Shown: piece after piece, positions 15,751 through 17,453 of the stretch
How positions within the stretch are numbered: position 1 is the first letter of the stretch
How the letters are laid out: every line of letters begins with the position of its first letter
NCBI GenBank assembly: GCA_964226685.1
Contig: CAXQRU010000107.1
Span: 1-17,453, forward strand
Direction: 5' to 3'
From: CAXQRU01 sp964226685
GTDB lineage: Bacteria; Pseudomonadota; Gammaproteobacteria; Pseudomonadales; Cellvibrionaceae
DNA: 17,453 nt
Program-made: the position numbers and the translations under genes
Notes under the pieces: model-generated
Seen by the model: the letters and a program-made list of their open reading frames with translations, nothing else
Told to the model about the DNA's origin: nothing
Databases searched by the model: none

Positions 15751-17080
15751 TGTCATCTTCATTGATGATGAATCATCCATTCGTAAGGCCATGTCTCAGC
15801 TCTTTGAGCTAGAGGATTTGAACGCTAATATTTATGCTGATGCAGGTAGCGCACTCAGCCAAATTCATGTGAATTGGCCCGGTATTATTGTGACGGATTT
15901 AAACATGCCCGGCATTGATGGAATGGAGCTGATCAACCGCGTTTCTGCGATTGATGATGACCTGCCAATTATTGTGTTAACTGGTTATGGGGATGTGTCC
16001 ATTGCGGTTGAAGCGATGAGGGCAGGCGCTTATGATTTTATGGAAAAGCCCTTTGATAACCAACATTTTATGGATGTGGTGAATCGTGCGCTGGAAAAAC
16101 GTAGCCTTACCCTTGAAAACCGCAATCTAAGAGAAGTGCTGAGTTTGCATAGCGATACCTCAGTCAATATTTTGGGTAACTCTCCTGATATTGTGAAGTT
16201 AAAAGTGATCGCCCAGTCCATTGCCAATACCAATGCCGATATTCTCATTTATGGTGAAACCGGTACCGGCAAAGATTTATTATCGCGTTATTTGCATGAG
16301 CGCAGTGATCGTCGTGACTCGAATTATGTTGCCATCAATTGTGGCGCAATGCCTGAGGAATTAATCGAGAGTGAATTATTTGGTCATGAGCCTGGAGCCT
16401 TTACAGGTGCCTCGAAACTGCGTATTGGTAAGTTTGAGCACGCCAATGGAGGCACCTTATTTCTTGATGAAATTGAAAGCATGCCGTTGTCTTTGCAGGT
16501 GAAATTGTTGCGGGTGATTGAAGAGCGAAGCGTGGAGCGCTTGGGGTCAAACCGCCCGATTGAGTTGGATGTGCGCATCGTTGCCGCCACTAAAGAAGAT
16601 CTTAAGCTCAAAGCTGAGAGGGGCGAATTTCGGCTCGATTTGTTTTATCGCTTAAACATTTTGACCTTGGATATTCCACCGTTGAGAAACCGGCCAGAGG
16701 ATATTTTATTGTTGTTCGAACACTACTCGCAGATGGCAGCAGCGCGTTATGGTCGCAGCGCTCCGGATATGACATCTAGCACCCGTTCCTGGCTTCTCAA
16801 TCATCGCTGGGAGGGTAATGTGCGAGAGTTGAGAAATATTGCCGAGCGTTATGTTTTGTTAGGGGATCTGGCCTTTGATGCCAGTTGCGAGCAGGGAGAT
16901 GCGGAAGGTGCTATGGCTTTGCCTGAGAAGGTAGAGCGCTATGAAAAATCCTTAATTACTTCAGCTTTGGTTGAGCATAAAGGCGTGATAACAGCAACAA
17001 TGAATTCGTTGGGCTTGCCTAGGAAGACCTTATACGAAAAGATGAAAAAGCATCGTTTGGATAAAAAGGATTTTAAGTAA
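15731..17080 (+). CDS. dctD: Sigma54-dependent response regulator DctD
   Basis: NtrC-family activator of 449 residues, partner of DctB. Receiver domain: Asp12/Asp13, phospho-acceptor Asp56 in VTDLNMPG, Thr84, Lys107 in EKPF. The AAA+ sigma54-interaction domain has GETGTGKD (175-182), PGAFTGA (221-227, the loop that contacts sigma54), GGTLFLDEIE (240-249) and arginine-finger-type residues in RLDLFYRLN (301-309). The Fis-type helix-turn-helix is at about 415-440 (LGLPRKTLYEKMKKH). All key elements are intact. An upstream in-frame ATG at 15689 would add 14 residues that do not fit the receiver fold. ATG 15731 lies inside the dctB end, so translation is probably coupled. Confidence 0.93.
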   Translation: MIEKVSNVIFIDDESSIRKAMSQLFELEDLNANIYADAGSALSQIHVNWPGIIVTDLNMPGIDGMELINRVSAIDDDLPIIVLTGYGDVSIAVEAMRAGAYDFMEKPFDNQHFMDVVNRALEKRSLTLENRNLREVLSLHSDTSVNILGNSPDIVKLKVIAQSIANTNADILIYGETGTGKDLLSRYLHERSDRRDSNYVAINCGAMPEELIESELFGHEPGAFTGASKLRIGKFEHANGGTLFLDEIESMPLSLQVKLLRVIEERSVERLGSNRPIELDVRIVAATKEDLKLKAERGEFRLDLFYRLNILTLDIPPLRNRPEDILLLFEHYSQMAAARYGRSAPDMTSSTRSWLLNHRWEGNVRELRNIAERYVLLGDLAFDASCEQGDAEGAMALPEKVERYEKSLITSALVEHKGVITATMNSLGLPRKTLYEKMKKHRLDKKDFK

Positions 17081-17117
17081 GTTTTCGCCTAAGATGGGTG
17101 GAATGTGTGTTTTCTGG

Positions 17118-17139
17118 GGGTGGTTTTCCACCCTTTTTT
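17118..17139 (+). terminator. Intrinsic terminator after dctD
   Basis: GGGTGG (17118-17123), TTTT loop, CCACCC (17128-17133), then six T residues (17134-17139). This is a textbook rho-independent terminator 37 bases after the dctD stop. It closes the dctBD transcript and isolates the next transcription unit. Confidence 0.93.
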
Positions 17140-17398
17140 GCGCCTGATGCTGGGTGTTTAGGTGAGGTGGTGGTAATCGATTGGCTGATTTTCACCCTAT
17201 TTAATCAATCCCTATATTTTTCATGATTTTTTTATCTCCGATTTGGGGTTTTGAACCATTTTGGTGCCAAATGGCTGGATGCTATGGGCGACAGGTGCTT
17301 TTATGATACAAAATGTGCCATTAAATGCACTTTAGTAGCCCTTTGTCACCATACTCTCATTGACTCAGGCGCCCTTGTGGGGCATCTTAATCCATAAC
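17140..17398 (+). promoter_or_regulatory. AT-rich upstream regulatory region of the next gene
   Basis: No coding sequence is seen here. After the dctD terminator the region is T-rich (for example around 17211-17236), as expected of a bendable enhancer region. It contains two candidate activator dyads, CCATTT..AAATGG at 17256-17274 and GTGCCATTAAATGCAC at 17315-17330, both with a GTGCCA core. Assignment as DctD sites is inference from context. Confidence 0.45.
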
Positions 17399-17414
17399 TG
17401 GCACCGTTATTGCT
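17399..17414 (+). promoter_or_regulatory. Sigma54 (-24/-12) promoter pointing out of the window
   Basis: TGGCAC (17399-17404), five bases, TTGC (17410-17413) and T match the sigma54 core consensus TGGCAC-N5-TTGCW exactly, with correct GG-to-GC spacing. Transcription would start about 12 bases later, inside what is now adapter sequence. The position just beyond dctBD suggests a DctD-controlled C4-dicarboxylate transporter gene (dctP-type TRAP or dctA) beyond the contig end. Confidence 0.85.
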
Positions 17415-17419
17415 CTACC

Positions 17420-17453
17420 AGATCGGAAGAGCGTCGTGTAGGGAAAGAGTGTA
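17420..17453 (-). other. Illumina TruSeq adapter, reverse complement (artefact)
   Basis: AGATCGGAAGAGC and the following bases are the reverse complement of the TruSeq universal adapter; 17420-17442 is the exact reverse complement of bases 1-23. A17420 may be the A-tail of the ligation. The last certain genomic base is 17419. Confidence 0.97.

Noticed and set aside
1..17453. 23-bp perfect terminal inverted repeats suggesting a linear plasmid, phage or transposon
   Set aside because: The repeat is Illumina adapter sequence; no transposase, integrase or replication genes of such elements are present.

Overview
The window looks like an ordinary chromosomal segment of a gammaproteobacterium of moderate GC content. 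Rep helicase, YciA thioesterase, cytochrome c5, ComM/YifB and a DctB/DctD pair are all close to the Pseudomonas/marine gammaproteobacterial forms. I cannot name the genus. Both ends are sequencing adapter (1-23 and 17420-17453), so genomic sequence runs only from about 24 to 17419 and both contig ends are artificial.

Layout. 50-1611 (+): metF and rsmE, translationally coupled. 1644-2081 (-): a YciA-type acyl-CoA thioesterase, diverging from a small PGPGW-like membrane protein (2218-2613, +). 2619-6028 (-): a four-gene same-strand cluster in the order orphan ABC-type substrate-binding protein, YCII-domain protein, PQQ-dependent aldose dehydrogenase, membrane-anchored M28 peptidase. 6296-7477 (-): an exported alpha/beta hydrolase with a possible structured leader. 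7778-7851 (-): tRNA-Arg(UCG) with no encoded CCA. 8002-8403 (+): cytochrome c5, whose stop abuts that of rep (8404-10431, -). 10660-12372 (+): a REC-GGDEF-EAL protein with an intact cyclase domain but a damaged EAL domain. 12369-13868 (-): comM, overlapping the previous gene tail to tail. 13906-17080 (+): dctB-dctD, closed by a strong intrinsic terminator.

How the parts fit. DctB (double-Cache sensor kinase) should phosphorylate DctD, a sigma54 enhancer-binding activator. About 320 bases after dctD, at the contig edge, is a textbook -24/-12 sigma54 promoter (17399-17414) pointing out of the window, with two GTGCCA-containing dyads 70-140 bases upstream as candidate DctD sites. The controlled gene, probably a dicarboxylate transporter such as dctP or dctA, is cut off. 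This is the clearest regulatory inference in the window.

I found no mobile element, CRISPR array or defence system, and no plainly new system. The less ordinary items are the degenerate EAL domain, the orphan substrate-binding protein cluster, the alternative hairpins ahead of the hydrolase, and a 37-codon open stretch between the YCII gene and the sugar dehydrogenase gene.
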